This document shows positions 48,259 through 60,505 of a DNA stretch of 64,000 nt, piece by piece. The notes below the pieces were generated by a model that saw only the letters and a program-made list of their open reading frames with translations, searched no databases and was not told the DNA's origin. The first letter of the stretch is position 1; every line of letters starts with the position of its first letter. Location: the NCBI GenBank assembly GCA_019914995.1, contig CM034128.1:3288501-3352500 (forward strand), given 5' to 3'. This stretch comes from Acanthochlamys bracteata. Lineage: Eukaryota; Streptophyta; Magnoliopsida; Pandanales; Velloziaceae. Made by a program: the position numbers and the translations under genes.

Positions 48259-51200
48259 ATGAAAGATCTCCGTCACCCACAGAGGTGGCGCCGCTCATCT
48301 CCCTTCACCATCCCTTTATCATCGTCATCAAAACGGCGCCGTTTCCTCATCCCGAGGATCAAATACTTCCGTCTTCTACTTATCCTCGCTTTCCTAGCTC
48401 TTCTTCCTCCTCTCTTCTTCCACTTCCGTGTCCGTCGACTCAACCAGGTCTAACCGATTTGACCTTCATTTTTCTCTGCTAATTACGATTTCTTGCCATT
48501 GATATCGAGCTAAAGTATTGTTGTTGTTGTATTGATTAGTTCAGGTTCGGGATAGCAAGTGCGGGTGGATCACGCGCCCATCGCTCGTTTGCGCACACGG
48601 CGGAGAATCCTCGAAAGCACCGCCTAACACTGTTCGCTTCTTTCTTTTTTTGAGTAATTTATGTGTGTTTGATTTGTTTCAGTTATGAAGTTTATATTGT
48701 TGTGAGATGGGTAGCTGACGGTTTTCTCTTGTGGCAGATGGAAGCTTATAAGTATGCCTTAGGTGCTCGAGTTGATTGTATTGAGATTGATGTATCGAGA
48801 TCAGCTGATGGTGTGCTTTTTGCTCTCCATGATAGGTATATGTCCATGGATCTCCTTTTGTTGCTGTATTTGGGCTTGATTGATTTGTTTTACTTTCGAA
48901 GTCTTTGGTGGCTTTAAGGTAATGCATGGATTGTAGCACTCTTTGAGCTCATTTATCTAACTAGTACTGTTTTCTGCATTGTCTAGCTTATGAAATATAT
49001 CACATTGTCATGATATGCAAAATTAGAAAGTTGCAGAATTACGTGTTGGTCTCTTGTCTATTAAATCTAATATATTGATGTTAACTTGGTATAAGTTTAG
49101 GAACTTTTTCTTGCATCAAATGTGCAAGCCACCCCTTCATTGTTTGATCTGTCCAGAACTTGTTATTTTGATGATTTGCTTCAACATGCCTTTTTTCAAG
49201 GTTCTACAAAATGTTTAATGCAGTATGATTGCAAGGGCTTTTGCAATACTCTAGTTAATCTTTGTATTGCTGAATTTTCTTGAATCTCTTCAAGCTCCTA
49301 GCTTTCCATTTACGGTATGTGTTTATTTCTCCTGATTCTCACTTTGACACAGGCAGAGACCTGCAGAGAATTTTGGGCAATGATAGTGCAAAAGTTGGTC
49401 ATTTGAGCATGAATGAGGTGAGGATTTTCTTTCCCTAATAGTGTGATTTAATCATTTCCTATTATAGTTGTATAATGAGGTATTCAAAGAGGCTGGAGTT
49501 ACATTTTTTTGCAGCTTTCAAGATTTGCCCATGGATGATACTAAAGTTAGATTTTAGATGAATGCTCCACTACGGAGATTTCTTATTTTAGGATCTGACA
49601 GTCTTAGTTTTGGAAATGCTCCCTGGTATGCAATGATTAAATATTTTTGGTGTAGTCATATTGGCTTTTGGATAACCGATCCTTTGGTGTGGGATATGCG
49701 ATTGGACCAGCGATATTTGTATGCAGCGTGCTAATTGTTAATGAACAGACAACTGCACATTTTCATATATAACACTGACGCCACATGCCATTGCAGTAGT
49801 TTTACTCATCCCTCACCGTACTATATGAACAAGCTACCTTGGAGACATTTGTCTTTATTCTGTGCACTTTCACTATGTCTGAACAAGGTATGTGCAGATG
49901 ACAATGTGCTTTTGTTTGTGTTTAGATAAAGCGAATTGATGTGTCTTCTCATTCTGGGAAAGATTTTCCAAATCAGGCGGTTCCCACAATTGAGGATGCT
50001 TTGAAGGTATTTGGTTACTTAACGATAAGATTATATGGTTGTGCAACACGCATATTAATATGCTAAGTTAATTCATTTCGATGTTGTTTTGCTTTGGAAG
50101 TGATCTTCTGCGAATCTTGATTAGTTTATAATTCTATGCAGTTTGTATCCAATTCCGTCAGGCAAGTTATTTTGGATGTCAAAGTGGGGCCTCCATTTTA
50201 TGAGAAAGGTTTAGCAGAAGATATCATATCTACTGTAAGCCTATTCTTTTTCACTGCTGTTGTAGAATAGCTTCTTACCTTTAGCTATATAGGATGGTTT
50301 TTAAAAGTCAGTTTAATTTCATAATAGTGTCTGGTGATGTGTGAAATTCAAATTACATTAGAATTCTCCTTTCTTGACCATGTGGAACAAATTTGGCAGG
50401 TTAAGAAATCTCATTGCAGAAACTGCCTTGTATGGGCGAAAAGTGATGCCTTAGCAAGCGAAATACTCAAGCTGAGTCGGAATATTCCGGTAGAGAGCAC
50501 ATCTTTAGCATGAGATTTCACCACTCCATTTTACTTTTTACTTATTTTTTGTGACATCGGTGTATAGACATCTGTAGGCCTTCTGTCTGTTGTTAAAATT
50601 CTGTGCTTTTTGTTTTTATTTCTTTACGAGGGAATATCTCATTGCAGGCTTGCACACCAATTTCTGAAGGTGTTATCAACTTTCTGGCTATAACTGACCA
50701 GGTTCTACTTCGGTCTGTTACAGGTTGGGTACATTGTGATGAAAGATCCTATAACTGGTGCAAGAAGTGGTTTACTGAGGATAAAAGATGCTGAGGTGGT
50801 TGGGATTTATCATCTGTTAATAGATGTGAAACTTGTGCAAACACTACATGGGTAAGGCTTTATCTTATTAGTATTATCGAAGTTGTCTTCTACGTTTATG
50901 CATTTATGCATTATTAGGACATATAGAAACTCAGGAAAGAGGCATCATTAAAGCAAATTTGATAAATGGAAATAATCAATTACCTTTCCGCTGCTTGTTC
51001 AAAATGGATTATCTAAGCATTTGGAAACTTCAGATTGTCTTCTCATATCATGTGGCTTTTGCTGTAGAGGATATCAGGTTTCAGTTGTGTATTTTTTTTG
51101 GTAAATTTGGAAATTCCATATTACGAGGTAATTATTACTTTTCTCACCATTTGCCTTTTGTGACTTGTGTTAAAAATAGGAGGGGCAAGAAAGTATATGC

Positions 51201-51345
51201 TTGGACCGTTGATGATGTGGAATCTATGAGGAGAATGCTGTTTGAGCATGCAGATGCTATCGTCACAGGCAACCCTACTCTTCTTCTAACTGTAATGCAG
51301 GAATTGAAGACAGAATGCCTTGAAGAAGGTTTTTCTTTACCTTGA
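48259..51345 (+). CDS. GDPD4: Glycerophosphodiester phosphodiesterase, GDPD4 type
   Basis: It hydrolyses glycerophosphodiesters to glycerol 3-phosphate and an alcohol, in lipid turnover and phosphate recycling. Nine exons: 48259-48447, 48545-48631, 48738-48835, 49357-49417, 49926-50006, 50142-50234, 50400-50489, 50724-50851, 51180-51345; 330 residues, almost the length of Arabidopsis GDPD4. A basic N-terminus precedes one membrane segment (about 37-56), so it is a membrane-anchored GDPD. The catalytic pieces are CAHGGESS (His at about 81), CIEIDVSRSADG (Glu 108, Asp 110) and LFALHDRDLQR (His at about 123). Further family phrases are VILDVKVGPPFYEKGLA, VGYIVMKDPITGARSGLLR and KKVYAWTVDD, ending LKTECLEEGFSLP. 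Exon 4 uses the second AG of a tandem acceptor (CAGGCAG at 49350-49356); only this choice keeps the frame. Confidence 0.93.
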
Positions 51346-52746
51346 AGGGAAGCATTGTGTAGTCATATTGTTTGCTTTTTCTTTATTTCTGTACAAAATA
51401 AGAAAGTTAAAAAGTTGAAAAAGAAATTTTTACAAAATTGTTTTGGATGGATATATTGATTGATATGGATAAAAACTACTTGTAATCTCTTTTACTTCTG
51501 ATATGTATCGTTTGGTCATAGAGTTTCCTACATCTGCTACTTTCACGATACAAAAAAGTATCTTTGTTAGCAATTCGAAAGATGTTTTATCAAAGGTTCG
51601 AAGATGTTTGGAAGAACTTATAATTGTTATTTTGCTGTAAAAAAGTTGCAACGAGAAGTTTGAAGACACTAGAGTCTAGAGTAATTTTTATATTCTAATT
51701 TTTCCTGTCGTCACTATTGTTCTTCATCTAAATATAGATGCCTTAACAAAAAATAGCCATACCGTGTGAATCCAAATACTTAATTTGACCAGTAAGTTTT
51801 ATTTGGTTAAGAAGAATTTACTTGATTCATCATGCTGTTGGAATCTGTTAACAAATGGTAAAAAAAACAACTGGGTCAAAGTCAAACATTTTCTCTTGTT
51901 ATATTTATTTCGTCCAACTGATCTTTGCATGAACTGAGTTGGTTAATTTCTTTTCTTTCTAATAATTTGTACTTCCTTAAAACTGGTTTTTATTTCGTTT
52001 CATCTTTTTCCTTTTACTCTGAAACCATGTTCCTCGGTTCTCTTTCATACGACGAATTGAAGTTTAACATTTTCATGCTGTTCTTTTGTATGAAATTCTG
52101 AAGGAAGAACAGATGAAGTTTAACTTCTCTCTCATACAGATGAAGTTTTCTCTTTGATCTCCAAGCAAGAATAGAAGAAGAAGAAGAAAAAAAATTCTAA
52201 TTACTCTGGTAAGTCAATCTTCTTTGACAAAGCTTGAAATTTTGTTTTTCCGTTGAAGATTCTTTCTGTTTGATGTTATAAACAAAAATCCAAACTTCGA
52301 CTTTGACATGTTCAAAAGATTTATATATTTATCCTAATCAATGATAACAAGTAGCTATTTGAAGACGATTATTATTAATTCATTGATTAATACGTCGTGA
52401 AGCTTTGAAAAACTATCTTTTTCTCTTTGTACCAAGTTTCATTCTGCAAGCAAAAGAAAAACATTTAAATGATTGCTTACTTACTCTTATTTCTGAATGT
52501 TTGATTGATTGAATGATTGCATACTGAGTCGTACACGCTAGTTTCCTACCTTCTTAGAAAACACCATGCAACAATATACGAAACCCTCCAAACTTTTTCT
52601 TTCCCCTACCAGCCATATATATATACCGTTGAAATTAATATTTTTTTAATCTTTTATTTCAATAAAATTTCTGTGACATTTTATATATATCATGCAGGTA
52701 TCATAGCATCAAATATTGGAATGAGTTAATGGTAGCTAGCTAGCTA
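51346..52746. other. Spacer and 5' UTR region before the VQ gene
   Basis: After the GDPD4 3' UTR the region becomes the VQ promoter and leader. A probable 5' UTR intron runs from a donor CTCTG|GTAAGTCAA at 52209 to an acceptor ATCATGCAG at 52697. Repeated AGATGAAGTTT phrases occur at about 52070-52150. No other gene was seen. Confidence 0.5.
52721..52743 (+). promoter_or_regulatory. Two overlapping micro-uORFs directly before the VQ start codon
   Basis: ATGAGTTAA (52721-52729) encodes Met-Ser-stop. Its TAA shares its last A with the next ATG (52729), which opens a four-codon frame closing at TAG (52741-52743). The main ATG follows 3 bases later at 52747. The second uORF lies within a TAGC repeat. 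If the leader is transcribed as drawn, both would be scanned before the main start. Confidence 0.55.
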
Positions 52747-53337
52747 ATGGAGAGATCATCATCACCAACCCCTTCAACAACATTCGTGCAAACGGATGCA
52801 AGCACATTCAAAGAGCTCGTCCAACGCTTGACCGGCCCTCGCACACTGTTCTCTTCATCGTCGCCGAGGAAATCTGCAGATATTGTAACAGAATCTAGTA
52901 GTTGTTCTTCTTCGATGCCTTCGTTCCCGAGAAACATCGGTGTCGTAAAAAAACCTGCGTTCAAACTTCATGAGAGACGACAATGTTCACGTACTTCAAA
53001 GCTAACGAATATTCTAAAGCCATCTGCCTGCAGCTTACTGCAAGCCATGGAACCAGGACTCCGTGTAAGCCCTAGAATCGTCTCACCTTCTTCTCCTTCA
53101 TGCAGAATGGCGAATCTTGTGATTACTACTGATCATGATGATGATCAAGATTGCTGCACTCATGTTATTAAAAGAGTTGAACAAGAAGAAGAGCAAGAAG
53201 CGATAAGAGATCGAAGGTTTTATTTGTATTCTTCTTCGCCGAGGACGACGACTTTATTGAAGAACAACGGCGATAAGCCGGAACTTTTGCCGTTGTTTCC
53301 GGTGACTTCTTGCAGATCTGGCAAAGCAGAAGATTGA
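52747..53337 (+). CDS. VQ-motif protein (MPK3/6-targeted VQ4/VQ31-like group)
   Basis: VQ proteins are small plant transcriptional co-regulators that bind WRKY factors and are often MAP-kinase substrates. This intronless frame encodes 196 residues. The VQ motif FKELVQRLTG lies at about 21-30, preceded by TTFVQTDAST. Further group signatures are FKLHERR near the middle, RDRRFYLYSSSPR, and the C-terminal PELLPLFPVTS. Many Ser-Pro sites (SPTP, SPRK, VSPR, SSPS, SSPR) fit phosphorylation by MAP kinases. It is rich in Ser and probably disordered outside the motif. The leader contains two micro-uORFs and a probable intron, suggesting translational control. Confidence 0.93.
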   Translation: MERSSSPTPSTTFVQTDASTFKELVQRLTGPRTLFSSSSPRKSADIVTESSSCSSSMPSFPRNIGVVKKPAFKLHERRQCSRTSKLTNILKPSACSLLQAMEPGLRVSPRIVSPSSPSCRMANLVITTDHDDDQDCCTHVIKRVEQEEEQEAIRDRRFYLYSSSPRTTTLLKNNGDKPELLPLFPVTSCRSGKAED

Positions 53338-55033
53338 TCACTGAAATGAGTCTCTTATGTTTTAATTAATCTCACTGATTAGTTCATTTGATTGATTTCA
53401 TTGATAAAAGAATTGCAAAAAAGTATACATTTTTCTTTTTATACAATCATTAGGAGAGCTTCGAAGATCATTTGTCTAAAACTTTTCTATACAGTAGTTG
53501 TTTGATTTTTGCACAGCACATATGGCGAAATATATAGGTGTTTTTGTATTCTTTAAATTCAGCTATCTCTACTGGTCGTGATTTATTTCTTATTTAAAAA
53601 ATAATGGCACATTTATTTTCTATAGTCATGATTGCATCATTTGATCAGATGGTTTTGAAATCAGAAGGTTGAATTTTTTTTTAAGAAATAGTTATTATTT
53701 TGGTATTTTATGAGACACATATAAAATTAATTAGCTATGGTGCTGTTTGATTTTTCATTCGGAAAAACTTTATCAATTTTTATTTTAAAATTTTTAATAA
53801 AATTTTAAAGTATACAAAAAATTTATTTAAATAAAATTTTATTATTATTTTTTAAAATTAAAATAGTAAAATTTGTTTGTTAAATAAATATAAAAAAAAT
53901 TTTATTTAAGAAATTTATTTTATAATACAAGCAAAGAGTACTGATATTAAAATTCGGAAAGGAACTGTTCAGTTTGAAACAAATGTTGATGCCGTTAGAT
54001 CAGATTTTAATCCAAAAATAGTACTTTCATATTTTAATGAAAGGAAAAATGTTAATGGCGTAGCTTAAATAAAATTTTGAAGTAAAAATATCAGTGATGT
54101 AACTCGGCCAATTATATAGATCGACAATAATAAATAAAAAGATTAATTTATAATATCAACAAAGTTTCTTTTTTCTAATGAATTATTTTCTTTTTTAGCC
54201 TGGTCTATTTATCAATTTCCTCTAACAAAAATTTCGTTTTACTTTTCCTTTATATTAAAAAAAAAAAAGAAAAACTGGAAAAGACAATCTGTACTTTCAC
54301 TAACATCTATTGAATTCTTTGCATTCTGTCCAAAGTTTTCTCAAGAGTTATCATCATCACTGCTCGCCGCAGAACTACAACTGCTCTAGTTTTTGTTCTT
54401 TCTTTTTACTTTTCCTTCCCTTTTCGATCCATTTGATTGATTCAGTTTCTCGTCAATAGTTTTCATAATTTGTGACATTTGATTTGGTAGAATCAGTTTG
54501 ATTCATTTTAGTTTGTTTTGTTTTGTTTCCATGATTGGAATTTATTAGCACCATTCCGAAAATTTCCTTCTTTGATTCGGCTCCAAGAATCTGTCTCTCC
54601 ATCTCCTGTTGTTGAATTCTTGAGGTCCTGATCTGTGTATTAATCGAAGTCCTGTCTTTTTAGTAACAGAAGTAGTAATTTTGCGCACTTCAAATTTTCT
54701 GTGTTACCTAAAAAATTCACATCTTTGATTGTTTTAACTGTCTCTACTGATCCATCTTCTGGTTACAGAAGTATTTTTTTGTGCTTTTCAAATTGGATTT
54801 CTGAGTTTTTCGATCTGTGTCTGAGTCAAATCCATCCATTTCGTGATTTGGGTAGTATTTTGCAGCTTTCAGACTGCGGTACTGCTTCTAAATCTCATCT
54901 TTGATTGATGGAATACATTTACTGTTCTGCATTGAACTCAGACCATTCGGTTGTAATATTTGACACAATTTTTTGGTTCAATCCGAGCTGAATTGAATCC
55001 TCACAGTTTTGGTTATTGGACTCAAAAGTCGTG
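53338..55033. other. Intergenic spacer between the VQ and ATL genes
   Basis: VQ 3' UTR, a Tourist-like AT-rich patch at about 53738-53935, then a long T-rich segment from about 54290 that is the probable promoter and leader of the ATL gene. The small frame at 54701-54904 has no family signature. Confidence 0.5.
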
Positions 55034-58000
55034 ATGTCTTGTAATTCATCAGACCCACCAAGTTATTGTTCCAAAGCATCACCTGAGTTGAAGCTCTATC
55101 AAACATTCATATTGTCAGTGCCGATTCTCTTTACATTTATACTACTTCTGCTATTCTATTTGTTCTATTTGAGGAGGCGGAGGGCCAATTGGTGGTCACT
55201 GAGGATGAGAGCCGGCAGAATGGAGATACCCAGAGTGAGTCCTTGCGTTTGTTTTCTGTTCATAGATTACTTTGCTTTCTTTGATTATGGTTATGCTTAT
55301 GAATTGTTCATTGTTGATATTTGAAACATTTAGGCTTCGGAATCAGGCATCAAGAAAGAAATTCGAGAAATGCTTCCGGTGGTTGTGTTCAAGGAGAGCT
55401 TCATGATAAGGGAGACACAGTGAGAACCCATTAACTTTTCTCTTCAAAGTCTCTTGCTTATTGTTATGGACTGAGGAATGCGCGTCTTGTTTAGGCAACT
55501 TTCTTGGCTTGATGTTTTAGATAACAATTATTGGATCGTTATCTGTATATTACTCAAAAGAGTATGAGTTTGACTTGTTCCTATAGAAGTTTCACTGGAA
55601 GATTGCAACTTCAATGCAGATTCACTTATGCGATTTCTTTCTAGATATTGGACTGAGAAACTATGTCCTGGTAACTTATCAATGAAATCACAAGTTACCA
55701 TTGATGAAATATTGATGTTTCTCTACAGAACTTGGAATCCCTTGTTTGGATTTTGTGACCACATATTCTTCCTTGACCAAATGCTCTTCATAAGTTCATA
55801 ACTCTTTCCCATGATGTGTATCACATTTTGGCAAGGATAAAAAGGGTACTATTCAGAATTTCAGATAGTGCTGAAGCCAGCAAAGTTATGAACTATAGAA
55901 ATATTTACGTTGAGTCACTGAGTGCTGCTTATTTGTTTAGTACTATGTTTAAACTTCTCTAGCATGGAGTTTTCCCAGATAAAACTATTATTCTTGTGAT
56001 AGTAAAGAATTTCCATCATAAGAAGGTGGAATATTTCAAGAGTTCAAGAATCAAGTATAATTTTTTTACATTTTAAAGCATAGCACTCCAAGGAGTATAA
56101 GCATGTACTAATGTTATATAAACTGATGATACTGCATCCACGGGAAGTTTGTATCTTTCTGTTCCAACTACAAAAACTGAAGACTTAGATTATTGGTTCC
56201 AAAATTTGCAGATGCCATGAAGAGAGGACCATTGTTGAAGCTGCATGTTTCCTTGTGCATGTGGTGTTTGCTCCTCTTTTCTGGTAAATTTCACAAGAAC
56301 TAGGAGAAAGTGTCTCTAAACACTAAGGTGATTACTCTGCCTTTAAAACTTATTGTTGCGAGAATTAGACCAACCTTTTGCTGATTCAAAGTCACCTAAA
56401 ACCCTTAGATTAGTTTGCTTTTCTCCATCAAAATTGTTTATTCAGGAGTTCAGTTCCTTTATCTTGTTTTAAACACCCCATGGGCGCAACACAAGTATAA
56501 ATCCTTTGAAATAGTTGATGTGACAGTTCAATGGCAGTGTTCTTTATCAAACCCTAAATTAATTAGTAGTACTCGACAATGTCCGTAGATTTTTTGTAAT
56601 TTCTGCTCACTATCGCCCATATCCCACGGTTTCCATCTCCGATGTTTCTTACACATTTTTGGTATTTGGTTACGTTAACATATGCAATTCAAGGTACTGA
56701 AAGATGTATTCTAGTAAATAATAGCATTACCGAGAATCCAGATTCCTTGAGAGATCAAATTTTGAAGCTGCCGTTATTTATATCCATTTGGAGTCCTATA
56801 AATTGCTGTCACCTTCTCATGCGTTGAGCTTATGTAGTTGTTTCCTACTTTAAACACACCTAAGGACTTGGGTTAAAAAGATTTACTTGCACAAAGACAT
56901 ATAGCTGGAAGCCTTGAAGTTGAACTATTGATTCCAAGAATAAAAGTTGGGCTCATATATCATAATATAGCAAAAAGTATTGTGATTAGTCTGCCTGTTG
57001 CTATACTAGATTAGTCATAGGCGTGTGATTTCTGTACTAGAAAGCACTGGAAAATGTCTAACCTGAATAATTGGCAAGTGAGGAAAATAAGCTTTTCTTT
57101 AAAAGGTATCTTGTCAAATTCTTAATTTTGAAAAGGTAGTTCTTTGGCAGTTGATAACCATGCTATAAAACAAGGAGAAAGTTAGGGGCATCAATTGGCC
57201 AGGTGGGCCTGGCTTGCTTAAAGCGGGTCCAGGCTTGACTTTCAACCTGTTCGGCTAGACAAGGGCTTCAATAGAAATGCATATTAGGCCCACCCTATTT
57301 TATTATAGTGTCATTGGCGTCATTAGTGGTAAAGTTTAATTTCAAAATACTTCTTATTTTTCTTTAAAGGCTAAGATAACTATTTAACTTAAAATTTTAG
57401 TTGAAGTTGCTTTTATAAGGTAAAAACAAAAACATAAACTTATTGTTTAAGAAAAATTAGACCAAAAGAGAAAAGAAATGACAAACATATAGGTAAGAAG
57501 GGGCTATCAAGCCCTGCAGGGTGCTGGCTCCATGATTAGATTATGAACATGCTTGCAGGGGCGGGCACGGGCACGACCAAACCTAACCGTGGCCCTACCC
57601 GTTGACACCCCTAGAGAAAGGCAGACCCTTGAACAATAAGTATATGGATATTTCTCTAAACGGAGTTTTTGAGACAGGAAAATAAAGTTTCAGTTAGTTA
57701 CTGTGGAAAAATGAGTCAAGAATTTTTATTGGAATTTATGTTGATCTAGCTGATCAAGTATCTTCTTAGAATACTTATGTGAAAATTGAAAGCTCTTGCT
57801 TCTGTTTCATTTGTGGTACGTATTGATGATCCTGAAATAATGAATGGTGCTTTCTGCAGATGTGCTGTATGCTTGGGGGACTACAAGTCTGATGACAGGC
57901 TTCAGAAGATACCTCCTTGTGGGCACACCTTCCACATAGAATGCATTGACCTCTGGCTCTCTACTAACACTACCTGCCCTCTTTGCCGAGTCTCTCTTCT

Positions 58001-58250
58001 TCCGACGACCAAAACAACCAGCAGGAGTTCCAACACTGGTGAAGGAGAAGCCAGTCTAGGAGGTCAGATGCAACAAGAATCGTCTGTGAGTCCTTCAAAT
58101 AACCAAATCAACCTTGATCGGTGTGACCATGCAACTGAAGGAAGTGGTATGTGCCCAAGGCAAGATGAAAACAGGCAGGGCAATGAAATGTCTGTTGTCA
58201 TAAAAATTGAGCCCAGCAGTGCTGCAGAGGGAAGTTCTTCAAGACCATAA
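55034..58250 (+). CDS. ATL-type RING-H2 E3 ubiquitin ligase
   Basis: This is a membrane-anchored RING-H2 ubiquitin ligase of the Arabidopsis Toxicos en Levadura family. Three exons: 55034-55234, 55334-55419, 57860-58250; 225 residues. The first in-frame ATG at 55034 gives MSCNSSDPPS, then one membrane segment (about 24-46) followed by RRRR. A GLD-like motif (ESGIKKEIREMLPVVVFKES) precedes the RING-H2: Cys97, Cys100, Cys116, His118, His121, Cys124, Cys135, Cys138, with Pro before the third Cys and Trp128, all as in ATLs. The tail is acidic, Ser-rich and disordered. The sequence is close to the ATL7/ATL59 subgroup. Intron 2 is about 2.4 kb and contains a hAT MITE; a decoy TTTGCAG|ATGCCATGA acceptor occurs in it near 56211. 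Confidence 0.93.
57183..57613. mobile_element. hAT-type MITE (family C) inside ATL intron 2
   Basis: This 431-base element starts TAGGGGCATCAATTGG and ends CCGTTGACACCCCTA, matching the widespread plant hAT end type (TAGGGGTGTCAA). Target-site copies GAGAAAGT (57175-57182) and GAGAAAGG (57614-57621) agree at 7 of 8 positions. Subterminal GGGCCTGGCTTG/GCGGGTCCAGGC-like blocks are GC-rich and the core is AT-rich. There is no coding capacity. It ends about 245 bases before exon 3. Confidence 0.85.
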
Positions 58251-59729
58251 GAATTCTACATTGTACCAAATCTATTTACTATTATGATCATTCTATGAAG
58301 GTAACCAACCTTTCTTTAGAAGTGGTGGTCACCAGGAGGAACATTTACATCCTTGCTTTAAAGCGAATCACAATCATAAGTTATCAGAATTGAAAACTGT
58401 GCAGTAAATGATGAGACTGCAGTAATGCACGAGGACACCAAGTTTCATGAGAAGAAGATTATGATTGGAAATTCGTTAAAGGTGACCGTTCATCAGCCCT
58501 TACATTTTTGTAACAGAAGTTCGCCTGTCCTGTAGCATGGAGATGCTTACAAGCAATGGTGAAAATTGAACTGGATCAAAACTTGGATGCTTTCTGGCTT
58601 CATTTGCAACTATACAATTGGCATATTGTGGTAGGGTAAGCACGGTGGTTGTTATTAGTAATAGCATCGCATGCACTTCAAGTAGGGAAAACGAAATAGT
58701 CAACGACAACTACTTCAATTCTTCTGCAGTTATGGACGGAGATTTCAGACATGGAAGCGTGTAATCAATTATGATTCGACTTTGAAGTTATCTTGTGTTA
58801 GACTTTAGGGTGAGCAGTTCAACTTGAAGGTGATAAGATAACTTGTTGTTTCAAAAATTTTCTTTTTTGGAGTATACCCTCTTGTATTCACTAAAGTTGA
58901 TTCGTGGAAACGAAAAAAATGTGCCAAATTATTTGAAAAAGATTTCCTGGAAGAAAAGATAACGTATCTAACACATTTTTTAGCTTCATCTTCTCATTAT
59001 TTTATTTATTTTATTATTTTCTGTGTTTTTTTCTTCGTTGGTGAGAAATTTTTGTGATGTAACGCGTTGAAGCGGTCTCAAGTAAAAGTCGCAAGTTTGA
59101 TTGCTGTGGACTTGTTCCACACAATTTTAATAACTTTTCTGCATTGGACGTGTTTCAAACGTAGATAATTAAATTTTGCGAAACTAAATTTTTTAAAGTA
59201 GACTTCAATTGAAGTTCAATATAAATAAAATTTGAAATAATTTTAAAATAAATAAAATTTAAAATTAAATTTAGATAGAAATAAAGTTCAATATAAATAT
59301 AAAATTAGAATTCAGATAAATAATTAAAATATATAAAATAATAAAATTCAAAATATAAAAAAATAAAGTTTAATTATTTAAAATAAGCTATTTGTGTTTG
59401 TTTATCATTTCATTTCTTCGTTCTGTTTTTGATGACGGTGAAATCTAACAAAAAAATTCTTGACCAGGTAAACCCCTTGTTGTTTCTTTTCCTGTTTTCC
59501 TAGTTAGATACATTCGATTCTATTTAAACTCATGACGGGGACAGTTTCTGTGTTCGACGTCTTTTTCAGAGAATTTTTTATTTTTTCAAATCGATTTTAA
59601 CAAATCTGTGAAGTTGATTTTGAAAATAGTTTATTATGTGTAATTTATTTATGTAATTTAAATTAATAAATTTTTAAAATATAAAAAATTTTCTAATTAT
59701 AGAGCTATAGGAGTGTGTTTTTCAAACTC

Positions 59730-59960
59730 TTTACGGTATTGTTTGACGTTATTTATAAAATATTTTCGATTTGTTATTTATTTTATATTTATAAATAGTT
59801 TTATAATATTTTATTTATAATTTTAAAAATACAAATTAATATAGTATAATTTTAGTTTTACTTATTTATTTTTAAAAAATAAAAAATTTATTTAATGTAA
59901 ATAAAAATATTTTTATTATAAAAAATTTTATTTTATAAATATTTTCAAGCATTAACTGTA
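59730..59960. mobile_element. Degenerate AT-rich Tourist-like (family B) element
   Basis: It shows the family order (TATTTATAA blocks, AATTTTAAAAAT, TTTTTAAAAAATAAAAAATT, AAATATTTTTATT) and ends near TTCAAGCATTAAC. Boundaries are poor and assignment is by similarity only. Confidence 0.35.
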
Positions 59961-60254
59961 TCAATTTCATTACAAATTAGACAAAATTGACTAATTTCAA
60001 TGTGTTTCGACAAATTAAATATTTTCCCAATTTGCATGTTTTATTTATCGTGCAAGTAATTTCGAAGATGAAATATTAAATTTATGATGAAAATTTATAA
60101 ACTGAATATAAAAGTTATAAAAAAATTGAGATAAGAACTCGACGTGAGATTAAAACTCCAATTTCAAAATCGAATTAGAAACTAGTACAGCTGAGCACAT
60201 TTCATAATCACAAAACTGACAGTTACAAGATTTGTGTCAGCCCCTTAATTTCAA

Positions 60255-60505
60255 ATGTTCGAAAGCGTTTTAGTAATACTTATAAAATAAAATTTTTTTA
60301 AAAAATATTTTTATTTTTTTTAAAATAAAATTTATTTTTTTAATTTTAAAAATATAATAAAAATATTTATGATATAAAATTATTTATATTTTATAAATTT
60401 TTAAATAAAATTTTTAAATATTTATAAAATATATATTAAAAAATATAAAATTAAAAATTAAAAAATAATGTTCGGTGAAACGCTCAACCAAACGAACTCT
60501 AAACC
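60255..60505. mobile_element. AT-rich Tourist-like (family B) element, reverse orientation
   Basis: It begins near TTCGAAAGCGTTTTAGTAA and ends near GGTGAAACGCTCAACCAAACG, with the reverse-complement family core between (AATAAAAATATTTATGATAT then TATTTTATAAATTTTTAAAT). Inverted GCGTTT/AAACGC ends are visible; no clean target duplication was found. Confidence 0.45.

Noticed and set aside
50648-50723. Possible cassette exon in GDPD4 intron 7 (acceptor at 50647)
   Set aside because: An in-frame 54-base exon would leave only a 22-base intron before exon 8, too short to splice; extending it to exon 8 shifts the frame.
56211-56286. Possible extra exon in ATL intron 2 (TTTGCAG|ATGCCATGAA)
   Set aside because: Splicing here does not give the RING-H2 cysteines; the exon at 57860 restores them exactly.
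59050-59135. tRNA-like B-box (GCAAGTTTGATTGC) suggesting a SINE or tRNA
   Set aside because: No matching A-box or cloverleaf could be built, and the element has no visible ends.
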